DNA from: CALJUZ01 sp003387805
GTDB taxonomy: Bacteria; Bacillota; Limnochordia; Limnochordales; ZCTH02-B6
Length of the DNA: 10,105 nucleotides
Assembly (NCBI GenBank): GCA_937975235.1
Contig: CALJUZ010000183.1
Span: 1-10,105, forward strand
Direction: 5' to 3'
Shown: positions 1 through 5,997 of the stretch, piece by piece
Layout: each line of letters starts with the position of its first letter
Position numbering within the stretch: the stretch's first letter is position 1
Program-made: the position numbers and the translations under genes
The notes under the pieces: generated by a model
The model's database searches: none
What the model saw: the letters and a program-made list of their open reading frames with translations, nothing else
Told to the model about the DNA's origin: nothing

Positions 1-749
1 AGCGGCTCATGGGGGCCGGCGCCTTCGCCTTCGGCACCCAGGAGCTCCTCCTGCACGCGGCGGGCTTCGATGACGTCGCCCATGGCCTCGTACAGCCCGG
101 CCAGATGCCGGACGGTGACGGTCTTCAGCAGGGGGTCGTCGTTGGATTCGACCAGGCGCTCCCAGGTCAGCATGGCGTCCCGGCGCCGCCCGGCGCGACG
201 ATAGGCTTCGCCCAGCCAGAACTGCACCAGCGGGGCGTCCGGATGGGTGGGCGACGACGCTTCCTTCAACAACTGGATCGCTTGTTCCGCGTCGCCCCGC
301 AGCATCGCGCCCAGGGCCCGGTAGCGGTTGAAGCGCTGGGACGCCCGGGGGCTCCAGCCGACAATGCGCTCCACCACGGCGGCGGCCGGCGTGTCCGCTT
401 CATCCACCAGCTCAGGCAGCTGGTCCAGCCATTTCGCCGCGGCATCCGGACCTTCCAGCACCAACGCCGCTTCCGCCATGTCCAAGGTGGCTTCGACGGC
501 GATGACCGGATCGGCGGCGGCCAGCAGATGGGCCGGCCGGGTGTCCAGGCGGTCGGCGATGAAGAACATGGACTCCAGGGACGCGGACGAGACGCCGTTT
601 TCGATTTGGCTGATGAAGCCTTTCGTCAGCAGCGGCTCGCCCAGTTCCGTCTGGGTCATGCCCCGGGCCGTGCGGGCCGCACGAACGGCCCGGCCCATAA
701 GGCGCATCCACTGCGGCGGTGAAACTGAATACTTTACGAGTTCTTGCAC
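1..749 (-). CDS. XRE-family HTH regulator with C-terminal TPR-like region (partial, 3' end beyond window)
   Basis: A DNA-binding transcription regulator is encoded on the minus strand, with 249 codons visible and no stop before the left edge. Residues about 20-72 form an XRE/Cro-CI helix-turn-helix: RAARTARGMTQTELG followed by FISQIENG, where S-Q-I-E-N-G is the family's recognition-helix signature. From about residue 145 to the edge the protein has helical Ala/Leu/Arg-rich repeats resembling tetratricopeptides (for example FWLGEAYRRAGRRRDA and HLAGLYEAMGDVIEARRV). I chose the GTG at 749 because GGTGA lies 6 nt upstream and an in-frame stop lies just before it; ATG at 707 is a shorter alternative. 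The gene is divergent from the hydrolase genes, which makes it their likely local regulator (inference). HTH-plus-TPR architecture is known in peptide-sensing RRNPP regulators such as PlcR and Rgg, but also in unrelated regulators, so the ligand is unknown. Confidence 0.88.
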   Translation of the reverse strand, partial: MQELVKYSVSPPQWMRLMGRAVRAARTARGMTQTELGEPLLTKGFISQIENGVSSASLESMFFIADRLDTRPAHLLAAADPVIAVEATLDMAEAALVLEGPDAAAKWLDQLPELVDEADTPAAAVVERIVGWSPRASQRFNRYRALGAMLRGDAEQAIQLLKEASSPTHPDAPLVQFWLGEAYRRAGRRRDAMLTWERLVESNDDPLLKTVTVRHLAGLYEAMGDVIEARRVQEELLGAEGEGAGPHEP

Positions 750-771
750 ATCTATTCACCGATTACAGATA

Positions 772-823
772 TGGTACAGCCCCGTTCGGATCGGGGTTAA
801 ATGATATCATATAAATTGTACCA
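772..823. repeat. Operator-like inverted repeats in the divergent region
   Basis: TGGTACA at 772-778 and its exact reverse complement TGTACCA at 817-823 are 45 bp apart centre to centre, about four helical turns. Between them lies a perfect 10-bp palindrome, ATGATATCAT, at 801-810. On the minus strand one arm overlaps the -10 and the palindrome covers the predicted transcription start. All sit in a conspicuously AT-rich stretch. These are plausible binding sites for the adjacent XRE regulator; no binding evidence is available from sequence. Confidence 0.4.
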
Positions 824-842
824 CAAAACGAGAAAACCGCAA
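815..842 (-). promoter_or_regulatory. Candidate promoter of the XRE regulator
   Basis: Read on the minus strand, TTGCGG (842-837) and TACAAT (820-815) are separated by 16 bp. The -10 differs from TATAAT at one base; the -35 is only partly consensus. The predicted start near 808 leaves a leader of about 60 nt before the GTG at 749. The -10 overlaps the inverted-repeat arm at 817-823, as expected for an autoregulated promoter. Confidence 0.5.
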
Positions 843-855
843 GACTTCGCGTTGA

Positions 856-885
856 TTGACACCGCTTCCGCCCGGCGCCTATAAT
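856..885 (+). promoter_or_regulatory. Sigma-A type promoter for the hydrolase genes
   Basis: TTGACA at 856-861 and TATAAT at 880-885 are both perfect housekeeping hexamers, separated by 18 bp. The predicted transcription start is near 892, about 145 nt upstream of the first gene's TTG start. The -35 lies 13 bp from the -35 of the divergent minus-strand promoter, so the two promoters are back to back. Confidence 0.82.
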
Positions 886-1035
886 TGCCGTAAACGCCCG
901 GAGCGGGCCGGGCCGGGCCGGCGACGGGCGCCTCGGCGCGGCCCGGCGGGAGAAGTCCATTGGCCGGGCGCTTTGGGGCCGGCCGGTTATGGCCGCGCCT
1001 TTTTCCAAGAATCCCCTCTGAAAGCGGGTGTCTTC
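886..1035 (+). other. Long GC-rich 5' leader of the hydrolase transcript
   Basis: About 145 nt separate the predicted transcription start from the TTG start at 1036. The stretch has GGGCC-type repeats near 908-924 and several short GC inverted repeats such as GCGC-CTCG-GCGC near 930. I recognise no riboswitch, T-box or terminator/antiterminator pair. The frame of the downstream gene stays open back through this leader, but I see no better-supported start within it. Confidence 0.4.
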
Positions 1036-1764
1036 TTGAAACCCATTATCGGCATTACTTGCGGACACGAACAAAGCGACCGGCGGGACGCGTGGTTCGG
1101 CTACACGGCGGCCATCCGGGTGGTGGCCGACGCGGGCGGCGTGCCGGTCCTCATTCCGTACCCGTACGACGAGGAAAAGCTGGCCGTGGCCGTGGGCGCG
1201 GTGGACGGGCTGCTGCTGCAGGGCGGCGTGGACGTGGACCCGCACCTTTACGGCGAGGAGCCGCTGCCGGGCATGGGCAGCTTCGACCCCGAAATCGACG
1301 CCCTGGACGTGACGGCGGCCCGGCTGGCGCTGGAGCGGGACATCCCCGTGCTGGGCCTGTGCCGCGGCGCGCAGGTGCTCAACGTGGCCGCGGGCGGCAC
1401 GCTGTATCAGGACATTCCCAGCCAGGTGCCGGGGGCGCTGAAGCATGCGCAGAAGGCGCCGCGCTGGGCGGCCAGCCACGCGGTGCGGCTGGAGGCCGAC
1501 AGCCGCCTGGCGGAAATCCTCGGCGCCACGGAGCTGCGGGTCAACAGCTACCACCATCAGTCGGTGAAAGACGTGGCCCCGGGTTTCCGGGCGGTGGCCA
1601 CGGCGCCCGACGGCATCATCGAGGCCGTCGAGAGCGCCGCGCACCGCTTCGCCATGGGCGTGCAATGGCATCCGGAGCTGATGGTGGAGCGGGAGCCCCG
1701 GTATGCGGCGCTGTTCCGGGCGTTCATCGAGGCGGCCCGGGCGGTCAAGGCCGTGACCGCCTGA
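1036..1764 (+). CDS. Class I GATase-like gamma-glutamyl hydrolase (peptidase C26, PuuD-like)
   Basis: This 242-aa cytoplasmic hydrolase belongs to the family that cleaves gamma-glutamyl amide bonds, as PuuD does on gamma-glutamyl-GABA. The triad is visible: nucleophile Cys109 in VLGLCRGAQVLNV, and His212 and Glu214 in GVQWHPELM. LQGGVDVDP (61-69) and NSYHHQSVKD (170-179) are also typical of the C26 group. The length matches the family. I chose the TTG at 1036 because the conserved fold begins at once (MKPIIGITCG); a weak GGGTG lies about 5 nt upstream. The frame is open further upstream, but that part has no family similarity I can see. It is the first gene after the strong promoter and is followed by two aminopeptidases, so a role in peptide salvage is more likely than putrescine breakdown, whose other genes are not visible. 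The exact substrate is unknown. Confidence 0.9.
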   Translation: MKPIIGITCGHEQSDRRDAWFGYTAAIRVVADAGGVPVLIPYPYDEEKLAVAVGAVDGLLLQGGVDVDPHLYGEEPLPGMGSFDPEIDALDVTAARLALERDIPVLGLCRGAQVLNVAAGGTLYQDIPSQVPGALKHAQKAPRWAASHAVRLEADSRLAEILGATELRVNSYHHQSVKDVAPGFRAVATAPDGIIEAVESAAHRFAMGVQWHPELMVEREPRYAALFRAFIEAARAVKAVTA

Positions 1765-1765
1765 A

Positions 1766-1802
1766 GGCGCCGGCTGCGGGGGGCCGTGTCCCGGCCGGCG
1801 CC
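1766..1802 (+). repeat. Strong GC stem-loop after the C26 hydrolase gene
   Basis: GGCGCCGGC (1766-1774) pairs with GCCGGCGCC (1794-1802). After a 2-nt bulge, CGGG (1777-1780) pairs with CCCG (1790-1793), giving 13 bp around a 9-nt loop. It begins one base after the stop codon. No T-run follows, so it is not a canonical intrinsic terminator. It could stabilise the 3' end or partly attenuate the downstream genes. Confidence 0.5.
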
Positions 1803-1907
1803 GGCGGAATCGGCCGCGGCCCGCCCGAGAGCCGGTCCGGCGACGCCGGTGTTGGCTTCGGTTGCGATTTCTCATTCGGTTTCTCGTTGATTTGGGAGTG
1901 AACACGC

Positions 1908-3194
1908 GTGTCTGAGGAAGGACGGGCGGGGGCCTCGTACGGAAGGCCGCCCGGCCACCGGCAGGGGCCGCCGCGCCCCAGAGCGTCGGACATTCCCGGC
2001 CTGTATCTGGGCCGGCTGTCGCCGGGGCCGGCCAACGCCATCACCGACGTGCCCGGCGTGCGGGTGGGCCACAGCACCATCGTGCGGGGCGAAGGCCCGC
2101 TGGTGCCGGGCCGGGGCCCGGTGCGCACCGGCGTGACGGCGGTGCTGCCCCACGAGGGCAACGTGTTCGCCGAGAAAGTGCCCGCGGCGGTGCACGTCAT
2201 CAATGGCTTCGGCAAGGCTGTAGGGCTGGCCCAGGTGATGGAGTGCGGCGTGCTGGAAACGCCCGTTTTGCTGACGAATACGCTGAACGTGGGGCGGGTG
2301 GCCGACGCGCTCATCGGCCACATGGTGGCCGAAAACCCGGAAATCGGCATTGACACGGGCACCGTCAACCCGGTGGTGGCCGAGTGCAACGACGGGTGGC
2401 TCAATGACATCCAGGGGCGGCACGCGGGCCCCGAGCACGTCGCGGAGGCTTTGGCCGACGCGCGGGCCGCGGACCGGGTCGCGGAAGGCGCCGTGGGCGC
2501 GGGCACGGGCATGTCGGCGTTCGGGTGGAAGGGCGGCATCGGCACCGCGTCCAGGCTCGTCCCGGCCGGCGAAGGCCGTCGGTACGTGCTGGGCGCCCTG
2601 GTGCTGAGCAATTTCGGCGCGGCCCCGGATTTGGTGGTGGGCGGCTGGCCCGTGGGCCGGTATTTGACCCCGCCCGGCGAACCGGACGCCGGCGCATTGC
2701 AGGGCGAGCAAGGAGAACCGGAGGGGGCCCCGGGGCATTCCGAACGCCGCGGGCCGGCGGGCACCGAAGGCGCCGGATCGGTCATCGTCGTGCTGGCCAC
2801 CGACGCGCCGCTGGACGCCCGGCAGCTGCGGCGGGTGGCCGTGCGGGCCGTGGTGGGGCTGGTGCGCACCGGCGCGCGGCTGCACCACGGCAGCGGGGAC
2901 TTCGTCATCGCCTTTTCCACCGCGTATCGCATTCCGCATACGTTTGAAGGCCGGCGCCGCCCGGAGGCCGGGAAGGAACCGGCGCAGCCGCCGGCGCCGG
3001 TTTCGGCCGCGCGCCTGCCCGACGACCATCCGCTCATCAACGAACTGTTTGTGGCCGCCGGGGAGGCGGTGGAGGAGGCCGTGCTGAATTCTTTGTTTCA
3101 GGCGCACACGGTCGCGGGCCGCGACGGCCACGTCCGGCACGCCCTGCCCGTGGAGGAAGTCGCGCGTTTGGTGGAGCGCTGGCGCCGCGCGTGA
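1908..3194 (+). CDS. P1/DmpA-type self-processing aminopeptidase (S58 family)
   Basis: This 428-aa protein belongs to the N-terminal-nucleophile S58 family, whose members release N-terminal D-, L- or beta-amino acids after self-cleaving into alpha and beta chains. ITDVPGVRVGH (45-55), NTLNVGRVADA and GAGTGMSAFGWKGGIGTASR mark the alpha chain. The cleavage site is Gly290-Ser291, where SVIVVLATDAPL starts the beta chain with Ser291 as nucleophile. Asn235 in LSNFG matches the family's oxyanion Asn. HHGSGDFVIAFSTAYRIP and EEAVLNSLFQAHT follow as expected. Two parts are unusual: a roughly 40-residue N-terminal extension, and a Gly/Pro/Glu-rich linker of about 35 residues just before the cleavage site. 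A second Pro/Ala-rich insert lies near residues 346-366. The GTG start at 1908 has GGGAGTG 7 nt upstream. The gene lies between two other peptide hydrolases in the same orientation. Confidence 0.92.
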   Translation: MSEEGRAGASYGRPPGHRQGPPRPRASDIPGLYLGRLSPGPANAITDVPGVRVGHSTIVRGEGPLVPGRGPVRTGVTAVLPHEGNVFAEKVPAAVHVINGFGKAVGLAQVMECGVLETPVLLTNTLNVGRVADALIGHMVAENPEIGIDTGTVNPVVAECNDGWLNDIQGRHAGPEHVAEALADARAADRVAEGAVGAGTGMSAFGWKGGIGTASRLVPAGEGRRYVLGALVLSNFGAAPDLVVGGWPVGRYLTPPGEPDAGALQGEQGEPEGAPGHSERRGPAGTEGAGSVIVVLATDAPLDARQLRRVAVRAVVGLVRTGARLHHGSGDFVIAFSTAYRIPHTFEGRRRPEAGKEPAQPPAPVSAARLPDDHPLINELFVAAGEAVEEAVLNSLFQAHTVAGRDGHVRHALPVEEVARLVERWRRA

Positions 3195-3266
3195 AGGCGC
3201 GGCCCGCGGGCGGCGGCGGGGCCGGCGTCACGGCCGCGGCGGCACACAATACAAGGAGGGCCCGAG

Positions 3267-4082
3267 TTGAAAGTCTTAATCTCCGTCGACATGGAAGGCG
3301 TGGCAGGCATCGTCAGCTGGCTGCAGGACGAGCCGGAGCACCGCATGATTACCAGGCGGCTCATGACCGCCGAGGCCAACGCCGCCATCGAGGGCGCGCT
3401 GGCCGCCGGGGCCAAGGAAATCGTGGTGGCCGACTCGCACAACACCATGATCAACTTGATCCCGGACGAGCTGCGGCCCGAGGCGCGGCTCATCAGCGGC
3501 AGCGCCCGGCCGCTGAGCATGGTGGAAGGTGTGGACGAGACGTTTGACGGCGTCGTGTTCGTGGGCTATCATTCCGCGGTGGGCACGCCGAACGGCGTGC
3601 TGGACCATTCGTATTCGTCCCGCACCGTGGCCGGCGTGCGCGTCAACGGCCGGCGCGTGGGCGAAATCGGCATCAACGCCGGCATCGCCGGGTATTTCGG
3701 CGTGCCGGTGGTGTGCGTGACGGGCGACCAGGCGGCCGCCGAGGAGGCGCGGGCGCTTTTGGGGCCCGAGCTGGTGACGGTGCCGGTGAAGCGGGGCATC
3801 GGCCGGGTGGCCGCGGACTCGCTGCACCCGCAGGAGGCCCGGCGGCGCATCGCCGCAGGCGTGCGGCAGGCGCTGGAGAAGGAAGCGAAGCCGGCGCCCC
3901 TGGTGTTCAAGCCGGTGGAGCTGGAGGTGCGCTTCCACACCACCGCCATGGCCGACATGGCCAATCTGATCCCGGAGAGCCAACGGGTGGACGGCACCAC
4001 GGTGCGGTTCCGGCACGACGACTACATCGTCGCGTTCAAAGTGTTCCGGGCCATGGTGACGCTGGCGTATTCCGCGGCCTGA
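3267..4082 (+). CDS. M55 family zinc D-aminopeptidase (DppA-like)
   Basis: This 271-aa metallopeptidase resembles B. subtilis DppA, which removes D-alanine from D-Ala-containing peptides in the cytoplasm as a ring-shaped oligomer. The zinc ligands are present at family spacing: Asp8 and Glu10 in SVDMEG, His58 in ADSHN, His102 in GYHSAVG and Glu133 in VGEIGINA. ISGSARPLSMVEG and GDDYIV-type C-terminal motifs fit full-length M55 proteins. The TTG start at 3267 is secure: AAGGAGGG at 3253-3260 is nearly perfect and 6 nt away. The gene lies 72 nt after the S58 gene and 60 nt before tsaE, all on the plus strand, so cotranscription is likely. Together with the two preceding hydrolases it suggests breakdown of D-amino-acid peptides, perhaps from peptidoglycan (inference). 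Confidence 0.93.
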   Translation: MKVLISVDMEGVAGIVSWLQDEPEHRMITRRLMTAEANAAIEGALAAGAKEIVVADSHNTMINLIPDELRPEARLISGSARPLSMVEGVDETFDGVVFVGYHSAVGTPNGVLDHSYSSRTVAGVRVNGRRVGEIGINAGIAGYFGVPVVCVTGDQAAAEEARALLGPELVTVPVKRGIGRVAADSLHPQEARRRIAAGVRQALEKEAKPAPLVFKPVELEVRFHTTAMADMANLIPESQRVDGTTVRFRHDDYIVAFKVFRAMVTLAYSAA

Positions 4083-4088
4083 GCGGAA

Positions 4089-4107
4089 GGGGCGGCGCGG
4101 CCGCCCC
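4089..4107 (+). repeat. Perfect hairpin between the M55 gene and tsaE
   Basis: GGGGCGGC (4089-4096), loop GCG and GCCGCCCC (4100-4107) form an 8-bp all-GC stem directly after the M55 stop codon and 15 nt before the tsaE SD. No T-run follows. It could partly separate expression of the hydrolase genes from the t6A genes or protect a processed 3' end. Confidence 0.5.
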
Positions 4108-4142
4108 GCCGGCGGGACGGGCGGGAGGTGAACGGGCCGGCG

Positions 4143-4694
4143 ATGAACGGGAAAGGGCACAGAGGCGGGCGGCGCGGGGCGTGGTCCGTCGTCGTCCGCG
4201 GCGAGCGGGCCACGCGGGCCTTGGCGGCCCTTTTGGGCGGCATCGTCGGCCCGGGCGCCGTGCTTTTGCTGGAGGGTGACTTGGGCGCGGGCAAGACGAC
4301 GTTCGTCAAAGGCTTGGCGGAAGGCATGGGCATCGATCCGGACAACGTCAGCAGCCCGACCTTTACGCTCATTCACGAGTATGAAGGAGACGTGCCTTTG
4401 TACCATTTGGACGCCTACCGGCTCCGGGACGAGGCGGAGTTCGTGGAGCTGGGCGTGGAAGAATACTTCGCGGCCGGCGGCGTGACGGCGGTGGAATGGG
4501 GCGACCGGGTGCGGGAGCAGCTGCCGCCGGAGCGGCTGGAAATCGTCATCGAGGCGGTGGACGCCGAAGCCGGCGGCGCCGGGACCCGGCGCATCACCTT
4601 CCGGCCGCTGGGCGACGACGCCGCGGCCTGGGTGGCCGCGCTGCGGCGGGCGTGGGAGGAGGCGGGCGGCCGCGATGCGGGTGCTGGGTCTTGA
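4143..4694 (+). CDS. tsaE: tRNA t6A biosynthesis ATPase TsaE
   Basis: TsaE is the P-loop ATPase that binds TsaB-TsaD and is needed for turnover in making N6-threonylcarbamoyladenosine at position 37 of ANN-decoding tRNAs. The 183-aa product has the Walker A loop GDLGAGKTT (45-53), SPTF (71-74), YHLDAYRL (87-94) and the C-terminal EWGD (118-121), all diagnostic of this family. It is about 30 residues longer than typical because of a basic N-terminus and a Gly/Ala-rich C-terminal tail. I chose ATG at 4143 because GGGAGGTGA at 4123-4131 is its SD at 11 nt; the GTG at 4128 lies inside that SD. The gene overlaps tsaB by 20 nt, so the two are probably translationally coupled. Confidence 0.95.
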   Translation: MNGKGHRGGRRGAWSVVVRGERATRALAALLGGIVGPGAVLLLEGDLGAGKTTFVKGLAEGMGIDPDNVSSPTFTLIHEYEGDVPLYHLDAYRLRDEAEFVELGVEEYFAAGGVTAVEWGDRVREQLPPERLEIVIEAVDAEAGGAGTRRITFRPLGDDAAAWVAALRRAWEEAGGRDAGAGS

Positions 4695-5427
4695 CACGTC
4701 CACCGACACCGGCGGCGTCGCGCTGGTGGAAAACGGCCGCCTTATCGCCGAGTACACGCTGAACCTGCACACCACCCACTCGGAGCGGCTCATGCCGGCG
4801 GTGGAGCGGGTGCTGGAGGACGCGGGTTTCGGGCCCGGCGACAAGCCCGACGCCGTGGCCGCGGCGCTGGGACCGGGATCGTTTACCGGCGTGCGCATCG
4901 GCGTCGTGACGGCCAAGGCCCTGAGCTACGCGTGGGGCGTTCCCGTGGTGGGCGTGCTGACGCTGGAGGCGTTGGCGTATCAGATGAGCGGCGTCGCGCC
5001 CTGGGCGGCGCCCGTCATGGACGCCCGCAACGGCAACGTGTACACGGCCCTGTACGACGTGCGCGGCCCCGTGCCGGAGCCGGTGGTCCCGCCGGCCCTG
5101 CGGGCGGCCGAGCCGTGGTTTGCGTCGCTGGAGCGGGAGCCGGCCGAGGCGCCGGCGGCGGGCGGCGCGGCCGGCGGCCCCATCGTTTTCGGCGGTGACG
5201 GGCTGTTTGCCTACGGCGACGCCATTCGCCGCCTGGCGGGCGGGCGGGCCCGGCTGGCGCCCGCGGGCTTTGAGGTGCTGCGCAGCGGCGCGGTGGCCGT
5301 GCTGGGCGCGCTGAAGCTGGCCCGGGGCGAGGCCGGCGATCCCGCCACGCTGACGCCGGTATATCTGCGAAAGTCGGAGGCGGAGCGAAAGTGGGAAGCC
5401 CGGAGCAGGACACCCTCTCCTACGTGA
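4675..5427 (+). CDS. tsaB: tRNA t6A biosynthesis protein TsaB
   Basis: TsaB is an inactive ASKHA-fold paralogue of TsaD that forms the TsaB-TsaD scaffold for threonylcarbamoyl transfer to tRNA A37. The 250-aa product starts MRVLGLDTSTDTGGVAL and carries HSERLMP (35-41), the hallmark GPGSFTGVRIG (66-76) and the segment PVMDARNGNVYTALY (113-127). The C-terminus PATLTPVYLRKSEAE is also typical. An Ala/Gly-rich insert at about 156-168 lengthens the central loop. The ATG start has GGGAGGAGG at 4654-4662. The gene overlaps tsaE upstream and rimI downstream by 37 nt, which shows a tightly coupled operon in the usual Firmicutes order. Confidence 0.95.
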   Translation: MRVLGLDTSTDTGGVALVENGRLIAEYTLNLHTTHSERLMPAVERVLEDAGFGPGDKPDAVAAALGPGSFTGVRIGVVTAKALSYAWGVPVVGVLTLEALAYQMSGVAPWAAPVMDARNGNVYTALYDVRGPVPEPVVPPALRAAEPWFASLEREPAEAPAAGGAAGGPIVFGGDGLFAYGDAIRRLAGGRARLAPAGFEVLRSGAVAVLGALKLARGEAGDPATLTPVYLRKSEAERKWEARSRTPSPT

Positions 5428-5903
5428 TTGAGCCCATGCGGCTCCGGGACGTGGGCGCGGTCCTGGAAGTGGAGAAGCGGTCGTTCAGCGCGCCGTGGTC
5501 CCGGGCGGCCTTCATGTCCGAGCTGCTGACCAACGACCGGGCCTACTATTTCGTCGCCCGCACCACCGAGCGGCGGGGACCGCTGGCGTGGAACGTGGGC
5601 CGCATCATCGGCTACATCGGCGTCTGGCTCGTCCACGACGAAGGCCACATCACCAACGTGGCCGTGCATCCCGACTTTCGCGGCCTGGGCATCGGGCGCC
5701 GGCTGATGGAGTTCGTCATCGACTTTTGCCGGAAGGGCGGCGCCTCCCGCATGACGCTGGAAGTGCGCGTGTCCAACATGACCGCCCAGCGGCTCTACCG
5801 GGACCTGGGGTTCGTCAGCGCCGGCATTCGGCCCGGCTATTACCGGGACAACAACGAAGACGCCCTGATTATGTGGAAAGAGCTGGAGCCGCCCGATGAG
5901 TGA
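5391..5903 (+). CDS. rimI: Ribosomal protein bS18 alanine N-acetyltransferase RimI
   Basis: RimI is a GNAT acetyltransferase that acetylates the N-terminal alanine of ribosomal protein S18. The 170-aa product has EVEKRSFSAPWS (26-37), the segment GHITNVAVHPDFRG with acetyl-CoA loop RGLGIG (97-102), LEVRVSNMTAQRLYRDLGF (123-141) and GYYRDNNEDALIM (149-161). Glu124 in LEVR and Tyr150/Tyr151 occupy the positions of the catalytic residues known in the family. It is about 20 residues longer than E. coli RimI because of an N-terminal extension and a short insert at about 59-69. The GTG start at 5391 has GGAG at 5382-5385; ATG at 5436 would remove the extension. It overlaps the end of tsaB by 37 nt in a different frame. 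Confidence 0.92.
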   Translation: MGSPEQDTLSYVIEPMRLRDVGAVLEVEKRSFSAPWSRAAFMSELLTNDRAYYFVARTTERRGPLAWNVGRIIGYIGVWLVHDEGHITNVAVHPDFRGLGIGRRLMEFVIDFCRKGGASRMTLEVRVSNMTAQRLYRDLGFVSAGIRPGYYRDNNEDALIMWKELEPPDE

Positions 5904-5917
5904 GGGGCGGAGAGCCG

Positions 5918-5969
5918 GCCGGCGCCCCGGTGCGGGCCGCCGCGCCGCCGTGCGGGGCGCGGCGCCGGC
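5918..5969 (+). repeat. GC inverted repeat between rimI and tsaD
   Basis: GCCGGCGCC (5918-5926) and its exact reverse complement GGCGCCGGC (5961-5969) enclose 34 nt that are themselves GC-rich. The arms are the same 9-mers as the stem at 1766-1802. No T-run follows. In DNA this GC-rich the structure may be incidental, but it fills most of the only sizeable gap (about 94 nt) inside the t6A cluster. Confidence 0.3.
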
Positions 5970-5997
5970 AGGACGCGCAGCTTAGGTGGTATTGTTG

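Noticed and set aside
9..722. A 237-codon open frame on the plus strand at the left end
   Set aside because: It is antisense to the XRE/TPR regulator, whose HTH motif is unmistakable. The plus-strand translation is Gly/Arg/Gln-rich and looks like a shadow.
412..759. A minus-strand frame starting MNRCARTRKVFSF, overlapping the regulator
   Set aside because: It is out of frame with the HTH-bearing reading frame and has no recognisable domain.
908..924. GGGCC repeats as a tandem-repeat or regulatory element
   Set aside because: The run is short and of a kind expected in this base composition; no period extends beyond it.
2610..2640. Possible loss of the S58 nucleophile, because Ala follows the conserved NFG
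   Set aside because: In this family the nucleophile is the Ser that starts the beta chain before the IVVxATDAP motif. That residue is present as Ser291.
3276..4916. A 546-codon open frame on the minus strand across the M55, tsaE and tsaB genes
   Set aside because: It lies antisense to three clearly recognised proteins and its translation is Arg/His/Pro-rich with no family motifs. Long antisense frames are expected in GC-rich coding DNA. Similar minus-strand frames at 763-1905 and 1745-3040 are rejected for the same reason.
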